DNA from: VAZQ01 sp963840535
GTDB taxonomy: Bacteria; Pseudomonadota; Alphaproteobacteria; Rhizobiales; Xanthobacteraceae
Assembly: GCA_963840535.1 (NCBI GenBank)
Contig: CAWIZJ010000043.1
Span: 62,001 to 126,000, forward strand
Direction of reading: 5' to 3'
Length of the DNA stretch: 64,000 nucleotides
The stretch's first letter is position 1; every line of letters begins with the position of its first letter. A program made the translations under genes and the position numbers. The notes under the pieces are model-generated. The model had not been told where the DNA came from. It made no database searches and saw only the letters and a program-made list of their open reading frames with translations. Below are positions 35,193 to 45,199 of this stretch, in pieces.

Positions 35193-36167
35193 ATGTCATC
35201 GTCGAGCGATTGGGAAATGCCGCTTGCCGACCAGCCGAAGCCGGAGAACTATGCCTATGACCTCGATGGGGCCTTGACCTCGTTGGTGGGGCTGAGGGCC
35301 ATTGTCCCGGCAGACGCCTTCACCGCCGAGACGCTCGGAACCGAGCGCACCGGCAATGGGGTCTTGATCCGCGACGGGGTGGTGCTCACGATCGGCTATC
35401 TCATCACCGAGGCGGAGACCATCTGGCTGCACCTCGCGGATGGGCGCGCAGTCCAGGGGCACGTGCTCGCCTACGACCAGGAGACCGGATTTGGACTGGT
35501 GCAGGCGCTGGCGCAACTCGAGGTGCCGGCATTGCCCATCGGACAGTCGAAATCGGCGAAGGTCGGCGATCCAGTGGTGGTTGCCGGCGCCGGCGGGCGC
35601 AAACATTCGGTGGTGGCCCAAATCGCGGCCAAGCAGGAATTCGCAGGCAATTGGGAATACGTGCTCGACGAGGCGATCTTCACCACGCCTGCCCACCCGT
35701 TCTGGGGCGGTACCGCCATGATCGGCCGAACCGGCGAGCTTTTGGGTATCGGCTCGCTCCAGGTGCAGCAGGTGCGCGAGACCGGCACGCCCGAGCCGCT
35801 CAACATGATCGTTCCGATCGATATTCTCAAACCGATCCTCGACGACCTCATCACCATGGGGCGTCCGAACCATCCTCCGCGGCCCTGGCTCGGGCTCAAT
35901 GCGACCGAGATCGACGACAAGGTCGTGGTCGCCCGTGTTTCCAGCGGCGGACCGGCACGCCGCGCCAATCTGCGCACCGGTGATATCGTGCTCGCGGTTG
36001 CCGGCGACGAGGTCAGTGAGCTGGCCGGTTTCTTCCGAAAGGTGTGGTCGCTGGGCAAGGCCGGCGTCGAGGTGCCGTTGACGATCTATCGCGACGGACG
36101 CACTTTCGAGGCGCGTGTCGCTTCCGGCGACCGCAATCGCTTTCTGAAAGGCCCGAGCCTGCACTGA
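35193..36167 (+). CDS. DegP-like PDZ protein lacking the catalytic triad
   Basis: The 324-residue protein has the S1C fold and a C-terminal PDZ domain (RPWLGLNATEIDDKVVVARV, GGPARRANLRTGDIVLAVAG). At the positions of the triad, NHHV is replaced by IGYLI in VVLTIGYLITEAE, the TDLAVL aspartate by TGFGLVQ, and GNSGG by PFWGGTAMI, so no catalytic His, Asp or Ser remains. There is no signal peptide. It is probably a scaffold or regulator derived from a protease; partner unknown. The frame is intact. Confidence 0.8.
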   Translation: MSSSSDWEMPLADQPKPENYAYDLDGALTSLVGLRAIVPADAFTAETLGTERTGNGVLIRDGVVLTIGYLITEAETIWLHLADGRAVQGHVLAYDQETGFGLVQALAQLEVPALPIGQSKSAKVGDPVVVAGAGGRKHSVVAQIAAKQEFAGNWEYVLDEAIFTTPAHPFWGGTAMIGRTGELLGIGSLQVQQVRETGTPEPLNMIVPIDILKPILDDLITMGRPNHPPRPWLGLNATEIDDKVVVARVSSGGPARRANLRTGDIVLAVAGDEVSELAGFFRKVWSLGKAGVEVPLTIYRDGRTFEARVASGDRNRFLKGPSLH

Positions 36168-36284
36168 TGCCTCGGTGGCATCGGATCATCGGCGGAATGC
36201 ACCACGGCGTCACGGTTGGATCGGCGCTGCGCCCGGATACGACGCCGGTTTGCCGGAAATCGCTGCAGTGCCGCGACCGTTGCT

Positions 36285-36731
36285 TCAGAATTCGTCCGGG
36301 CAGGGATCGACAATGGCCCAAAGTGCGGGGCCGTTCCTGACCTTCTTCATTTCATTGGTGAGCCCGCCGTTGCGGCTGATCCATTCCTTGACCGTTTCCG
36401 GATAAAAGGACACCAAGTCGGCGGTGCCGGCGTAGCTCGTGACCTTCACCCCGAAGGTGATGGCCGTGTCGTAATAGGCCAGATGGAAACCCAGGCTCGC
36501 ACGCGGCGTCACGCATACGCGGTTGAGTGGAACGATACCGAGCACGAGCGTGCAGGCCGAATTGCAGACGCCGTCAATGACGACGCGCTCGCCGCGGTCG
36601 CGGATCGCGGCGTACTTGGTCTTGTACTGCTCGAGATCACCGCCGGGATCGCGCGTGATACGGTAATCGGCGAGGACCGGGGAGGTCTGCAGCGCGACCG
36701 ACAGCCCCAACATCAACGCAGCGCAACGCAT
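36285..36731 (-). CDS. Secreted protein with ClpP/peptidase-like segment
   Basis: The ATG at 36731 gives a signal peptide (MRCAALMLGLSVALQTSPVLAD) and about 125 mature residues. The stretch RVVIDGVCNSACTLVLGIVP resembles the strand and Ser-containing turn of ClpP-class exported proteins (DGxCxSACT), followed by VTPRASLGFHLAYYD. Whether it is an active peptidase is uncertain since the rest of the fold is short. Confidence 0.65.
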   Translation of the reverse strand: MRCAALMLGLSVALQTSPVLADYRITRDPGGDLEQYKTKYAAIRDRGERVVIDGVCNSACTLVLGIVPLNRVCVTPRASLGFHLAYYDTAITFGVKVTSYAGTADLVSFYPETVKEWISRNGGLTNEMKKVRNGPALWAIVDPCPDEF

Positions 36732-36889
36732 CGAGCCCCGACCCCCGCCACTCCCGACGCGGTGGATCACACGGCCGTCCGGCAAAAATTTGTCCGGGCT
36801 TTAACTGGATTTCGTTAATCCTCGAGAAGATGCCGCTTTGCTGCCGCAATTGGACGGGTCAGCAACCGGCCTGGGATCCGTGAATCGCA

Positions 36890-36916
36890 GGGGGCGCGGC
36901 AATCTCCCGCGCCCCC
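36890..36916 (-). terminator. Strong hairpin after the peroxiredoxin gene
   Basis: GGGGGCGCGG at 36890-36899 pairs perfectly with CCGCGCCCCC at 36907-36916 around seven bases. It lies about 18 bases beyond the peroxiredoxin stop. No T run follows on that strand, so termination may be weak or it may only protect the mRNA end. Confidence 0.5.
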
Positions 36917-36934
36917 TCGAGCCGTCGATCAACG

Positions 36935-37597
36935 TCACGCTTTCGGCTGCGGCACGATGCGGATATAGGGCTTGGGCGCCTTCCAGCCTTGAGGATATTG
37001 CTTCTTCGCGTCCTCGTCGGTTACCGACCCGGCAATGATCACGTCGTCGCCATCTTTCCAGTTCACGGGCGTCGCCACCTTGTGCTTCGCGGTGAGCTGC
37101 AGGGAATCGATCACCCGCAGCACCTCGTCGAAGTTGCGTCCTGTAGTCATGGGATAGACCAGGACGAGCTTGATCTTCTTGTCGGGACCGATGACGAACA
37201 CGTTGCGGACGGTTTGATTGTCGGCAGGTGTGCGCTTGGACGGATCGCCCGACACCGAGGCCGGAAGCATCCCGTAGAGCTTCGACACGTGGTAGTCGCT
37301 GTCGCCGATCATCGGATAGTTCGGGGCGTAGCCCTGCGTTTCCCTGATGTCGCTGGCCCAGCCGGTATGCCGGTCGACGGGATCGACCGAAAGTCCGATG
37401 ATCTTGACGCCGCGTTTGTCGAACTCGGGCTTGATCTTGGCCATGTAGCCGAGCTCGGTGGTGCAGACAGGCGTGAAGTCCTTGGGATGGGAAAACAGTA
37501 CCGCCCACTTGTCGCCGATCCAATCGTGAAATCGGATCTTGCCTTCGGTCGTTTGCGCTTCGAAATCGGGGGCAATGTCATTGATCGCGAGAGCCAT
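36935..37597 (-). CDS. 1-Cys peroxiredoxin (Prx6 type)
   Basis: The enzyme reduces peroxides with one catalytic cysteine. The ATG at 37597 follows GGAGGTGA. The 220-residue protein starts MALAINDIAPDFEAQTTEGK and has the peroxidatic Cys45 in KDFTPVCTTELGYMAK, then GLSVDPVDRHTGWASDI, and the Prx6-type C-terminal domain with TTGRNFDEVLRVIDSLQLT. There is no second conserved resolving cysteine. It stands alone with a hairpin downstream. The reductant partner is not in the window. Confidence 0.94.
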   Translation of the reverse strand: MALAINDIAPDFEAQTTEGKIRFHDWIGDKWAVLFSHPKDFTPVCTTELGYMAKIKPEFDKRGVKIIGLSVDPVDRHTGWASDIRETQGYAPNYPMIGDSDYHVSKLYGMLPASVSGDPSKRTPADNQTVRNVFVIGPDKKIKLVLVYPMTTGRNFDEVLRVIDSLQLTAKHKVATPVNWKDGDDVIIAGSVTDEDAKKQYPQGWKAPKPYIRIVPQPKA

Positions 37598-38080
37598 GCT
37601 CACCTCCATCGCCGGAAAGTCATCAATGGAGATGGAATATAGGGATTGGCGCGTTTCACGGCCAGCGAAAGTAGGTATTCCGGCCCTCGAGTGCGGACCC
37701 TTCAATGGCGCCGCTCCGGGTTGCCCGGCCTCGCGGCGCCGTTGATGGCGGTACGCTTGCGGGGAGCCCATGTGTTGCGCCGCACACTCGGCCCGCGACG
37801 GTAGGCCCAATGGCTGGATGGGTGGTCGCGAAGATCGATAATTTCCTTGTGAACGGCGGGCTTTTTCCCGCAATGCCGCATCTTCGCCATCTCGGCACCG
37901 CGAGTTGACCCGGCTCGCGTGTCAAGGTGAGTCGAACCTGAACGGCGCGCGCTGCGACTAATATCCAGGGGAAGGAACCCACCCGTCCCGTCCAAAGTTG
38001 GTGTGTGTGTTGGTGTGTGTAATGAGTTCGCTTCAATCGCCAGGATTCAAGAAGTCCCGAAAAAGGGACGGGAGAGCGTC
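37598..38080. other. Gap with a GT-rich simple repeat
   Basis: About 480 bases without a supportable gene. A GT repeat (GGTGTGTGTGT then TGGTGTGTGT) occupies about 37999-38020, and GTCCC...GGGAC forms a hairpin near 38055-38070. The peroxiredoxin promoter should lie near 37620-37700. Confidence 0.4.
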
Positions 38081-38290
38081 ATGACGTCTCGGCCATCGGC
38101 TGGTGCCGAGCTGACCGTATTGCTGGCGGCATTAAGGCGCTCGCCCATCGTCGTGCGGCTGTCCTGCCACCTATTCGGGGCGCGGGAATGGGCCCGCGTT
38201 CGCCATTCGCCGCAAGTCGACGCCTACGTTCTTGCATGGATCGCGAGCCACCGGCACGACCGACGGCGTTTCCCGCGCCTGTTCATGTAG
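38081..38290 (+). CDS. Possible small protein of unknown function
   Basis: ATG at 38081 after GGGAGAG gives 69 residues starting MTSRPSAGAELTVLLAALRR and ending RRRFPRLFM. It is alanine- and arginine-rich with no recognisable domain. It lies 118 bases before pccA. Support is only the ribosome site and length. Confidence 0.35.
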   Translation: MTSRPSAGAELTVLLAALRRSPIVVRLSCHLFGAREWARVRHSPQVDAYVLAWIASHRHDRRRFPRLFM

Positions 38291-38408
38291 GTCCGGTCCC
38301 GCAGCGCGATCTCGAGCCTGCTGCCAGGCCGCCACATCATCACGGTGTTGACATTTGTGCTGCCCCGCAGCAAAGCGGGAGAAGCCGGCATGCGGGGTCC
38401 ATCGCGGC

Positions 38409-40419
38409 ATGTTCAAGCGAATCCTGATCGCCAATCGCGGCGAGATCGCCTGCCGCATCATCAAGACTGCGCGCCGCATGGGCATCGCGACCGCTGCGGT
38501 GTACTCCGAGGCCGACCGCGACGGCTTGCATGTGGAGATGGCGGATGAGGCGGTCCCGATCGGCCCGCCCGCCGCGTCCGAAAGCTATCTCGTCATCGAG
38601 AGGATCGTCGCGGCCTGCAAGCAGACCGGTGCCGATGCGGTACATCCGGGTTACGGCTTTTTGTCGGAGCGCGAGGCGTTTCCGCTGGCGCTCGCAGCAG
38701 CCGGCATCGCCTTCATCGGTCCCAATCCCCGGGCGATTGCCGCCATGGGCGACAAGATCGAAAGCAAGAAGGCGGCCGCGCGCGCGAAGGTCTCCACCGT
38801 GCCAGGGCATCTTGGCGTGATCGCCGACGACGCTGAGGCGGTGAGGATCGCCGACGAGATCGGTTACCCCGTCATGATCAAGGCATCGGCGGGAGGCGGC
38901 GGAAAGGGCCTGCGCATCGCCGCCTCCAGGACGGAGGTTGCCGAGGGATTCGCGCGCGCGCGCTCGGAGGCGAAGTCCTCGTTCGGCGACGACCGGGTAT
39001 TCATCGAGAAGTTCATCGTCGATCCTCGCCACATCGAGATCCAGGTGCTCGGTGACAAGCACGGCAACGTTGTTCATCTCGGCGAGCGCGAATGCTCGAT
39101 CCAGCGCCGCAATCAGAAGATCGTAGAGGAAGCCCCGTCACCGCTGCTCGATGCGACAACGCGCGCGAAGATGGGCGCGCAGGCGGTCGCGCTGGCCAAG
39201 GCGGTCGGCTACAACTCCGCCGGCACCGTCGAGTTCGTCGCGGCGCAGGACAAGAGCTTCTACTTCCTCGAGATGAACACGCGGCTGCAGGTCGAGCATC
39301 CGGTGACGGAGCTCGTCACCGGCATCGATCTCGTCGAGCAGATGATCCGCGTCGCGGCCGGCGAGAAGCTCACGCTGGCACAGAAGGATTTGAAGCTGGC
39401 GGGCTGGGCGGTCGAGACCCGGATCTATGCCGAGGACCCGGTGCGCAACTTCCTGCCTTCAATCGGCCGGCTGGTACGCTATCGCCCGCCCGCCGAAACG
39501 AGCTCGGGCGGCATCACCGTGCGCAACGATACCGGGGTCTACGAAGGCGGCGAGATCTCGCTCTACTACGATCCCATGGTCGCCAAGCTCATCACCCACG
39601 CACCGACGCGAGAGCAGGCGATCGCGGCGCAGGCCGACGCGCTCGATGCGTTCACCATCGACGGCTTCCGGCACAACATCTCCTTCCTCGCTGCGCTGAT
39701 GCAGCACCCGCGCTGGCGGGCGGGTAGGCTGTCGACCGCGTTCCTTGCCGAGGAATTTCCTGACGGCTTCCGTCCGACCGCGCCGCAGCGCGAGATCATC
39801 CGTGTGCTGGCTGCGGTGGCGGCCGCCATAGATCACGTGCTGGGCGAGAGGAAGCGGCGCATCTCCGGTCAACAGCCGGGATCCGCGGTCACGCGCGAGC
39901 AGCATCGCTTGGTACGGATCGGTGACGACGAGGTTGCGCTCGTCATCGTGCGTGCGGGAGGCACGCTGATCGTGCGACTTGCGGAAGACGCCGGCGAAGC
40001 GCACCACGTGCTGGTCTCGGAATGGAAACCGGGCGATCCGCTGTGGTCCGGAACGATCGACGGCCGCGCGATCTCGGTGCAGGTGCGGCCTGCGCTCAAC
40101 GGGTTCGATCTGACTGCATCGCGGGGTCGAGGCCCGCGCCCTGGTCTACACCCAGCGTGAGGCCAAGGCTGCGCGCCTGATGCCGGCGAAGAAGACCGCC
40201 GATTCCGGGAGGGCCGTGCGCTGCCCCATGCCCGGCCTGGTCGTCTCCATCGCGGTCACGGAAGGGCAGGAGGTGAAGGCCGGTGAGACCCTGGCCGTAG
40301 TCGAGGCCATGAAAATGGAGAACGTCCTGCGGGCGGAGCGCGACGGGGTGGTGAAGAAGATCCACGCCAGGAACGGCGATAGTCTCGCCGTCGATGCGAT
40401 CATCCTGGAGTTCGCATAG
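38409..40419 (+). CDS. pccA: Acyl-CoA (propionyl-CoA) carboxylase alpha subunit, biotin-bearing (one frame change)
   Basis: The alpha subunit carboxylates biotin with ATP and bicarbonate. The ATG at 38409 gives MFKRILIANRGEIACRIIKT, then the ATP-grasp glycine loop KASAGGGGKGLR, NTRLQVEHPVTELVTG and a central domain. The frame changes at GGGG near 40123; removing one G continues VEARALVYTQREAKAARLMP into the biotinyl domain, with the biotin lysine in VVEAMKMENVL. Corrected length is 669 residues, usual for PccA. It should pair with PccB at 19.3 kb. The GTGT gap upstream has no other known partner. Confidence 0.94.
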
Positions 40420-40491
40420 GAGTTGCCACCTTCGCGCAAACCGCGCCGCGCCGGCACTGGCTTGCTCCGGCGTTTCTGGTAATCGAACGGC

Positions 40492-40956
40492 GTGACGCTG
40501 CACTTTGCCTATGGATCGAACATGAGCCGGGCGCTCATGAACGGGCGCTGCCCCGGCGCGCGGGCGCTCGGTGTTGCGAGTCTTGCGGGATGGCGGTTCG
40601 TCATCAATCCCGAAGGGTATGGCTCGCTTGCGCCGCAGCCGGGCGGCTGCGTGCACGGGGTGCTCTGGCGGCTGACCCCGCGCGATCTGGCCGCAGTCAA
40701 TGCCTACGAGAGCATCGATTCCGGCCTTTATGTACGCCGGCGACTGGCGGTCCGTTCCGGCGCGCGGCGCTTGCTCGCGCTCATCTACATCACCGGCCGG
40801 AGAGGGGAGGGAATCCCGCGCCCGGGTTACATCCACCTGGTGGTGGAGGCGGCGCGCGAGTGGGAGCTGCCTGTGTCCTACATAAGGTCCCTCCAGCGCT
40901 GGTCGCCGACGCGTTGGTGCGGCGTCCGAGGGCACGACACCGGAGAGCTCGGATGA
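40492..40956 (+). CDS. Gamma-glutamylcyclotransferase-like protein
   Basis: The 154-residue protein starts at GTG and begins TLHFAYGSNMSRALMNGRCP, the substrate-binding loop of the GGCT/AIG2-like fold. NAYESIDSGLYVRR contains the acidic residue usually taken as catalytic. Such enzymes release 5-oxoproline from gamma-glutamyl amines or degrade glutathione derivatives. Its stop overlaps the acyP ATG (ATGA). Confidence 0.85.
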   Translation: MTLHFAYGSNMSRALMNGRCPGARALGVASLAGWRFVINPEGYGSLAPQPGGCVHGVLWRLTPRDLAAVNAYESIDSGLYVRRRLAVRSGARRLLALIYITGRRGEGIPRPGYIHLVVEAAREWELPVSYIRSLQRWSPTRWCGVRGHDTGELG

Positions 40957-41249
40957 GCGCGCAAGCGATCTGCCGCGTCGTGATCCGCGGCCGCGTCCAG
41001 GGCGTGGGCTACCGCGCCTGGGTCGAATACACGGCGCTCGGCCACGGCCTCGAAGGCTGGGTGCGCAACCGAAGCGACGGGGCGGTGGAGGCGGTGTTCG
41101 CCGGCGCCGGCGAGACGGTCGCCGAGATGATCGAAGCCTGCCGCCGCGGTCCGCCGCTGGCGCGGGTGACCGCAATCGAGGAACAGGAGGCGGCGCCGGA
41201 TCTGCTAAGGCGGCGCCGGCCGGGAGACGTGTTCTCGGTGCTGATCTAG
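40953..41249 (+). CDS. acyP: Acylphosphatase
   Basis: This 98-residue enzyme hydrolyses acyl phosphates. The phosphate loop GRVQGVGYRAWV carries the catalytic Arg21, and GWVRNRSDGAVEAV the Asn39. The start overlaps the cyclotransferase stop by ATGA, and its TAG overlaps the stop of the convergent lipB gene. The frame is intact. Confidence 0.93.
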   Translation: MSAQAICRVVIRGRVQGVGYRAWVEYTALGHGLEGWVRNRSDGAVEAVFAGAGETVAEMIEACRRGPPLARVTAIEEQEAAPDLLRRRRPGDVFSVLI

Positions 41250-41984
41250 CCGGCGCCGGCGTGCTGGAAGGCTGAACCCAACTCCGGCGGATCGCCGTGC
41301 TCGAGCCGGGTCCTTGCGAAACAGCGGCTCGAACTCGCGCCGCAGGACCATGTCGAGGCCCGGCATGCCGACCGGAACGCCGAGATCGACGAGGCTGGTG
41401 ACGCCATGGCGCCGGTCCGACACCCCGCAAGGAACGATGCCGGCGTAATGGGAAAGGTCGCAGTCGACGTTGATCGCAAGGCCGTGCAGCGTGACCCAGT
41501 GCTGCACCCTGATGCCGATGGCTGCGATCTTGTCCTCGTGACCGGCACCCTTGTCGGGCCGCCGCACCCATACGCCGATGCGGCCCTCGCGGCGCTCCCC
41601 GGCGACGTCGAACATCGACAGGGTGCGGATGAGCCATTCCTCGAGCGTCGCGACGAAGCGGCGGATATCCGGCCCCCGGCGCTTGAGATCGATCATCACG
41701 TAGGCGATGCGTTGCCCCGGGCCATGATAGGTGAACTGTCCACCGCGGCCGGCCAAATGGACCGGAAAGCGCGCCTCGATCAGCTCTGCGGGCTTGGCGC
41801 TGGTGCCGGCGGTGTAGAGCGGCGGGTGCTCGATGAGCCAGACCAGCTCCGGCGCGCCTCCTTCGGCGATGGCTGCGGCGCGCGCCTTCATGACCGCAAG
41901 CGCGGCCTCGTAGCCGACGAGCCCGTCGCTGATCCGCCACTCGACTGCGGTCGACCGGGCCGCCCGGTCGAGACCGACCCTCAT
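41246..41984 (-). CDS. lipB: Octanoyl-ACP:protein octanoyltransferase (frame change near 3' end)
   Basis: LipB moves octanoyl from ACP to lipoate-dependent enzymes. The ATG at 41984 (MRVGLDRAARSTAVEW) follows GGTGAG. Family motifs are WLIEHPPLYTAGTSAKPAEL, GGQFTYHGPGQRIAYVMIDL, the lysine in DKIAAIGIRVQHWVTLHG and the cysteine in GIVPCGVSDRRHGVTSL. After EFEPLFRK near 41300 the read frame continues into acyP; one base less gives RTRLEHGDPPELGSAFQHAG and a TAG at 41246, just meeting the acyP stop. I take that as the true end. Confidence 0.9.
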
Positions 41985-42310
41985 CTCACCGCGTGCGATG
42001 CCCACCGGTAGCCATCCGACGCTGACTTCGGGCGCCTGGAACCACGACGTGCGGGCCGTGGCGCCGGGCGCAGTCATGGCGAGCGGAAACCGCATGACGA
42101 GTGCGAAGTCAAGGAACTCATTTCGCGGAATAAAACGCGGCGCAGCAGGTCGCCGGCATGAGCCCGTCGCCGCGGGGCCCAAGGGAGCGAGCGGACCCCC
42201 TGGTGCCTACACCCCCGTGCGTGTTGCACCCTTGTTCCTGCGGGGTTCATTTGTTACATCGAGCGCGGCGCTTCGATGCGCAGCCCGCTGGGGTTGCGCT
42301 CATCCCATCT

Positions 42311-42395
42311 GCGGTCGTGGCGGAATTGGTAGACGCACTAGCTTGAGGTGCTAGCGGGGCGACCCGTGGAGGTTCGAGTCCTCTCGACCGCACCA
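42311..42395 (+). tRNA. tRNA-Leu (anticodon GAG)
   Basis: The 85-base gene has acceptor GCGGTCG with CGACCGC, the long variable arm of class II tRNAs, anticodon stem CTAGC/GCTAG with loop TTGAGGT (anticodon GAG at 42345-42347), T-arm GGTTCGAGTCC and encoded CCA at 42393-42395. It reads CTC and CTT codons. Confidence 0.97.
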
Positions 42396-42619
42396 CTCAT
42401 CGACATGGTCGGTATTCCGCGCAGGTGACCGCATCTAGGCGTGAGGCCTTCGCTCCGGCAACCGCGACCATGCCTGTTCCGCTCGATACATGCTCGATGC
42501 CACCGGGGCATTCCGGAGCCTGCCGTGACGCTGGCGCAGCGGTGACAATGAGGACTGCCCCGGGCCTGGGATGATCGTGTTACCGTCATGCTGGGCTGTC
42601 GAGCCGGGAAAGGTCGAGG

Positions 42620-43609
42620 ATGCGACGACGGGAATTCATATCGCTGCTCGGCGGCGCAGCCATCGTGCGGCCGCTCGCCGCCGGCGCGCAGCCATCGGGC
42701 GCGATGCGGCGCATCGCCATACTCCTGCCCGCGACCGCGGACGATCCGCAATTTCAATACTGGGTCGGGGCGTTCCTGCAGGAACTGGCGCTGTTGGGCT
42801 GGACCATCGTCCGCAACGTTCGGATCGACATTCGCTGGACGACAGCCAATACCGCCGAGGTTCGCAGACATGTGGCGGAATTGGCCGCGCTCGCGCCCGA
42901 CGTCGTCCTGGCCCACGGCGCCTCGGTCGTGGGCCCGTTGCTGCAGGCGACCCGCACCGTGCCGATCGTGTTCCCGGTCGCGATCGATCCGGTCGGCGCC
43001 GGCCTCGTCGACAGCCTGGCGCGGCCGGGCGGCAACGCCACCGGTTTCAGCGGGTTCGAATACAGCCTGGGCGGAAAATGGCCGGAATTGCTCAAGGAGA
43101 TCGCGCCGGGCCTCACGCGAGCAGCGGTCCTTCGAGATTTCGCCATAACAGCCGGCATCGGCCTGTTCGGCGTCATCCAGGCGGTGGCGCCGTCACTCAG
43201 GATGGAGGTCAACCCGCTCAACATGCGCGACGCGCCCGAGATCGAGCGCGCCGTTGCTGATTTTGCGCGCTTTCCGAATGGTGGTCTGATCGTGACGGCG
43301 AGCGGCCTGGCGGTGGCTCATCGCGATCTGATCGTTGCGCTTGCGGCCAAGCACAAACTGCCCGCCGTCTACTACGAACGCTACCTTGTCGTTGCCGGCG
43401 GCCTGATCTCCTACGGGCCTGATTTCCTCGACCAGTACCGCCGCGCGGCCGGTTACGTCGACCGCATCCTCAAGGGCGAGAAACCCACCGACTTGCCGGT
43501 ACAGGCACCGGTGAAGTACGAAACCGTGGTAAACCTGAAGACCGCCCGTGCGCTCGGTCTCGACATCCCGCCGACGCTGCTCGCGCGCGCTGACGAAGTC
43601 ATTGAATGA
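42620..43609 (+). CDS. ABC-transporter substrate-binding protein (PF04392-type)
   Basis: The 329-residue protein begins MRRREFISLLGGAAIVRPLA, a twin-arginine-like signal. It then has IAILLPATADDPQFQYW, VPIVFPVAIDPVGAGLVDSL and PGGNATGFS, and ends with GYVDRILKGEKPTDLPVQAP, VVNLKTARALGLDIPPTLLA and ADEVIE, the usual course of the rhizobial family. It has no permease or ATPase beside it. The C-terminal fragment at 32.1-32.4 kb is a relative. Ligand unknown. Confidence 0.9.
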   Translation: MRRREFISLLGGAAIVRPLAAGAQPSGAMRRIAILLPATADDPQFQYWVGAFLQELALLGWTIVRNVRIDIRWTTANTAEVRRHVAELAALAPDVVLAHGASVVGPLLQATRTVPIVFPVAIDPVGAGLVDSLARPGGNATGFSGFEYSLGGKWPELLKEIAPGLTRAAVLRDFAITAGIGLFGVIQAVAPSLRMEVNPLNMRDAPEIERAVADFARFPNGGLIVTASGLAVAHRDLIVALAAKHKLPAVYYERYLVVAGGLISYGPDFLDQYRRAAGYVDRILKGEKPTDLPVQAPVKYETVVNLKTARALGLDIPPTLLARADEVIE

Positions 43610-43730
43610 AGGCGGGAGCGCGTGCTCACGCTCATCGGCGGCTCAACGCGTCCTGAGCGACACAGTGCGCGCGCGTACTGTCCCCGCTGCCGGCACGCGC
43701 GATGAGCGCTGTCGACCCTCTGCGCCTAGG

Positions 43731-45005
43731 TCAGCGCGGGTGCACCGTCGCTCCGCCCGGCGGGCGCGCCACGCTCAACTGATGGCCCACGGTGCGCGGC
43801 CGGTTGAGGGGAGCAAGCCCGAACAGGCTGCCGATCGTCTGCACCTGTTTCGGCTTGGCGCTGACAACGGCAACCACTGGAGGTTTCTTCGCCGCGATCC
43901 TGGTCGGGGCCGGGCTCGCCGCCGCGATTGGACGCACGTACCGGAAATTGTAGGCCGCCGGCACCGGCAGCGGGGTGACGTCGGGCGGCACCGAATTGGC
44001 CGCCAGGCGCGGCCACGGCGTGGTCGGCCGTAGCCCGTCGCCTTCGACCTTGCGCTCGAATGTCCGGGCCAGTGCCACCGTGATCGTGCGCTTGCCGAAA
44101 TTCTCGATGCCGAAGCTGGCGGGACTTGGCGAACCCAGGACCGGCGCCGGCGCCTCCACCATCGTCACGAGAGTGCGCGGCCACAGCTTCTGCTGCGGCG
44201 CGACGGTGCGGCGCACCGCCCATTGCTCGGGCTCGGTTACGGTCTTCGGGCGATCGAGGGTGGACGGCACCACGTGCACGATCCTGAACCCGCGCGCCTT
44301 GAGCTCGCGCAGGATCTCCGGCAAGGCGAGGGCAGTGGCGGGCTGGATGTCGTGCAGAAGCAGTATGCCCTTGCCACGCGCCTCGACCCGGTTGACCGCG
44401 CGCCTCGCGACCTCTTGCGCGCTGATGCGCGTCCAGTCGTCGGCGGTGAAATCCACGCTCCACGTCATGTAGCCGTGCGAGATCAGATACTGCTCGACCG
44501 AGCTCTGGCGCAGCAGGCCGGGAATTCGGAAGAACGGAGCGACCGCCTTGGGGTCGCCGAGCACGGTCCGCAGCGACTCGAACCCGCCCTCGATCTCCAG
44601 CGACGCCTGGTCCACCGTCATCCGGTGGAAGGTGAAGGGGTGGTTCTGACTGTGATTCGCGACGGTGTGGCCTTCGTCGTAGATGCGCCGCACCAGCGAG
44701 GGATTGGCACGCACCATGCGACCGACCAGAAAGAACGTCGCCTTCACGCATTCGGAGGCGAGGGTGTCGAGGACACGGCTGGTGTAGGGCGGCAGCGGGC
44801 CATCGTCGAAGGTCAGCACGACCTCGCGATCTCGCAACGGCAGGCTCTCGCCGTATTGGAAGCTGCCGAGCAACGCGTGCTCGCTCGGATCGACGACGAT
44901 GGTGCGGCCGACCCCGAGCGCATCCGCAGGGCATTCGGCGGCGCCTGCCGTCCCGATTCCGATCAAGGACGCCAGCAAGGCGTAGGCGGCAAAGGTGCTT
45001 CGCAT
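43731..45005 (-). CDS. Polysaccharide deacetylase (NodB family) with long C-terminal tail
   Basis: A signal peptide ends IGTAGAAE. The NodB domain has the metal and catalytic aspartate motif VVLTFDDGPLPPYTSRVLD, then HTVANHSQNHPF with the metal histidines, FFRIPGLLRQSSVEQYL and ILLLHDIQPATALALPEI. Beyond residue ~250 is a Pro/Ala/Val-rich tail to residue 424, ending VARPPGGATVHPR. It acts on cell-envelope or extracellular polysaccharide N-acetyl groups. A shortened paralogue follows upstream. Confidence 0.9.
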   Translation of the reverse strand: MRSTFAAYALLASLIGIGTAGAAECPADALGVGRTIVVDPSEHALLGSFQYGESLPLRDREVVLTFDDGPLPPYTSRVLDTLASECVKATFFLVGRMVRANPSLVRRIYDEGHTVANHSQNHPFTFHRMTVDQASLEIEGGFESLRTVLGDPKAVAPFFRIPGLLRQSSVEQYLISHGYMTWSVDFTADDWTRISAQEVARRAVNRVEARGKGILLLHDIQPATALALPEILRELKARGFRIVHVVPSTLDRPKTVTEPEQWAVRRTVAPQQKLWPRTLVTMVEAPAPVLGSPSPASFGIENFGKRTITVALARTFERKVEGDGLRPTTPWPRLAANSVPPDVTPLPVPAAYNFRYVRPIAAASPAPTRIAAKKPPVVAVVSAKPKQVQTIGSLFGLAPLNRPRTVGHQLSVARPPGGATVHPR

Positions 45006-45199
45006 GCCCCCCGTTTCAACCCCGACTGTTCGACAAACCGGAATACGCCCCAGGTCCGGCAGATAGAATCGTCACTTTACCGAAACCCTATCGAGAGGCA
45101 ATTTAATGGCGCCTTAATCCACCGTTCTGCGGTCGAATTATCCGCCCCTGTGACGCGGACGACACGAAAGCCCGCGGCGATCACGCGCAATGGGTTGCA

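Noticed and set aside
37702..37995. Reverse frame with MAKMRHCGKKPAVHKEIID
   Set aside because: It looks somewhat protein-like but has no ribosome site or family match, so I do not list it as a gene.
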